The translations under genes were made by a program, and so were the position numbers. 42,266 nucleotides of DNA. Source: Planctomycetota bacterium. Its GTDB lineage: Bacteria; Planctomycetota; UBA1135; GCA-002686595. The first letter of the stretch is position 1, and every line of letters starts with the position of its first letter. Below, piece after piece: positions 41,684-42,266 of the stretch. Location: contig JANQEJ010000347.1 of the NCBI GenBank assembly GCA_028278425.1, forward strand, positions 1-42,266, written 5' to 3'. The notes beneath the pieces are model-generated. The model searched no databases. It saw only the letters and a list, made by a program, of their open reading frames with translations, and had not been told where the DNA came from.

Positions 41684-42266
41684 TCCCCGTGGCCGCGAGG
41701 CGCATCGAAACCGACGCGGCGGCGGTTCTCTGCGGCGGCCGCAGCCGGCGAATGGGCTCGGACAAGGCGGGCCTCGTCCTCGGCGAGACCACGCTGTTGG
41801 AGCGGACCGCCACCGTCCTGGGCGAGGTGGCCCCGCAGGTCGTGCTGGCCTGTGGCAGCACGCCCCGCTACGGCGGGCTCGGACACGAGCTGGTGCTTGA
41901 CGCGTGCCCGGACGGGGGGCCGCTGTCCGGCCTCGAGGCGGTCCTAGACCGGCTCGAGCGCGCCGGGGGCGGTTGGCTGGCCGTCCTCGCCTGCGACATG
42001 CCGCGCGCGGACGCCGAGGTGCTCCGCCGGCTTCGCTCGCGGGCGGAAGAGCGGGGGCTGGACCTGTGCGTCCTGGAGACCGACGGCGGCCTGGAGCCCT
42101 GCTACGGCGTCTACCACACCCGCTGCCTCCCCGCCGTGCGCCGCGCGCTCGACGCCGGAGACCGTAAGATGACGGCCTTCCACCCCGGCGTGAACGCCGG
42201 GACGATGCACGAACGAGAGCTGCCGGCCGAGCTGCGCGAGCGCGAGCCCGCCCGCAACCTGAACAC
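41680..42266 (+). CDS. mobA: Molybdenum cofactor guanylyltransferase, 3' end outside window
   Basis: 195 residues are visible from a GTG at 41680 that overlaps the tatA stop (GTGA); the frame is still open at the window end. It has the nucleotidyltransferase signature LCGGRSRRMGSDKAGLVLG (residues 17-35), CPDGGPLSGLEAVL, VLACDMPRADAEVL (metal-binding Asp) and EPCYGVYHTRCLPAV. The last residues, ARNLNT, match the NxNTPEDL that normally ends MobA, so only a few codons are missing. It attaches GMP to molybdopterin to make the bis-MGD cofactor in the cytoplasm. The start could instead be the GTG at 41689. Confidence 0.92.
   Translation, partial: MIPVAARRIETDAAAVLCGGRSRRMGSDKAGLVLGETTLLERTATVLGEVAPQVVLACGSTPRYGGLGHELVLDACPDGGPLSGLEAVLDRLERAGGGWLAVLACDMPRADAEVLRRLRSRAEERGLDLCVLETDGGLEPCYGVYHTRCLPAVRRALDAGDRKMTAFHPGVNAGTMHERELPAELREREPARNLN

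Overview
The window is a dense, very GC-rich bacterial chromosome segment, nearly all protein-coding, with no tRNA, rRNA or CRISPR that I could see. A Hanks-type kinase fused to WD40 and TPR repeats, an ECF sigma factor fused to a long extracytoplasmic tail, many small lipoproteins, sulfatase-like proteins, tandem PilZ proteins and a ribosomal protein L34 gene standing apart from rnpA suggest a planctomycete or a similar lineage. This assignment is an inference from gene content.

Layout. 1-475: 3' part of a four-helix-bundle protein gene. 620-5244: a compositionally different island (visibly lower GC) with three genes in divergent arrangement: a cytoplasmic solute-binding-like/vWA protein on the minus strand, and an alpha/beta hydrolase plus TPR protein, overlapping by 4 bases, on the plus strand. 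5245-5783 is apparently decayed sequence. 5784-9808: gcvP followed by a lipoprotein gene. 9842-10010: a MITE-like element with 22-bp inverted ends and CTAG target duplications, sitting at the -35 region of gcvP. 10014-12770: the ECF sigma fusion, ending in a CxxCH heme motif. 12899-14290: M1 metallopeptidase.

14287-22414 is an envelope glycan neighbourhood: a DPM1-like GT2, a catalytically dead sulfatase-fold protein, an LppM-like lipoprotein, a GT39 mannosyltransferase-like protein, a sulfatase-like lipoprotein, a GT87-like protein and an SRPBCC protein. 22505-26582 carries hemF, a DUF6624-like lipoprotein, mdh and fumC. fumC is followed by a 391-bp CGGAG-rich palindrome that exactly fills the gap to a convergent thioesterase gene. 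27515-31261: MBL-fold protein, outer-membrane barrel, rpmH and a YgiQ radical SAM protein. 31312-35118: kinase. 35132-38344: a bidomain dCTP deaminase divergent from sucC-sucD. 38361-39866: two PilZ proteins. 39937-42266: NRDE/TANGO2-like protein, MnmD-like methyltransferase, tatA and mobA (runs off the end).

How the genes work together: mdh, fumC and sucCD are TCA-cycle enzymes; gcvP is glycine cleavage; hemF is heme synthesis; tatA and mobA are both linked to export and maturation of molybdoenzymes. The strongest candidate for an undescribed system is the vWA / hydrolase / TPR island at 620-5244, followed by the sigma factor-membrane-heme fusion at 10014-12770.
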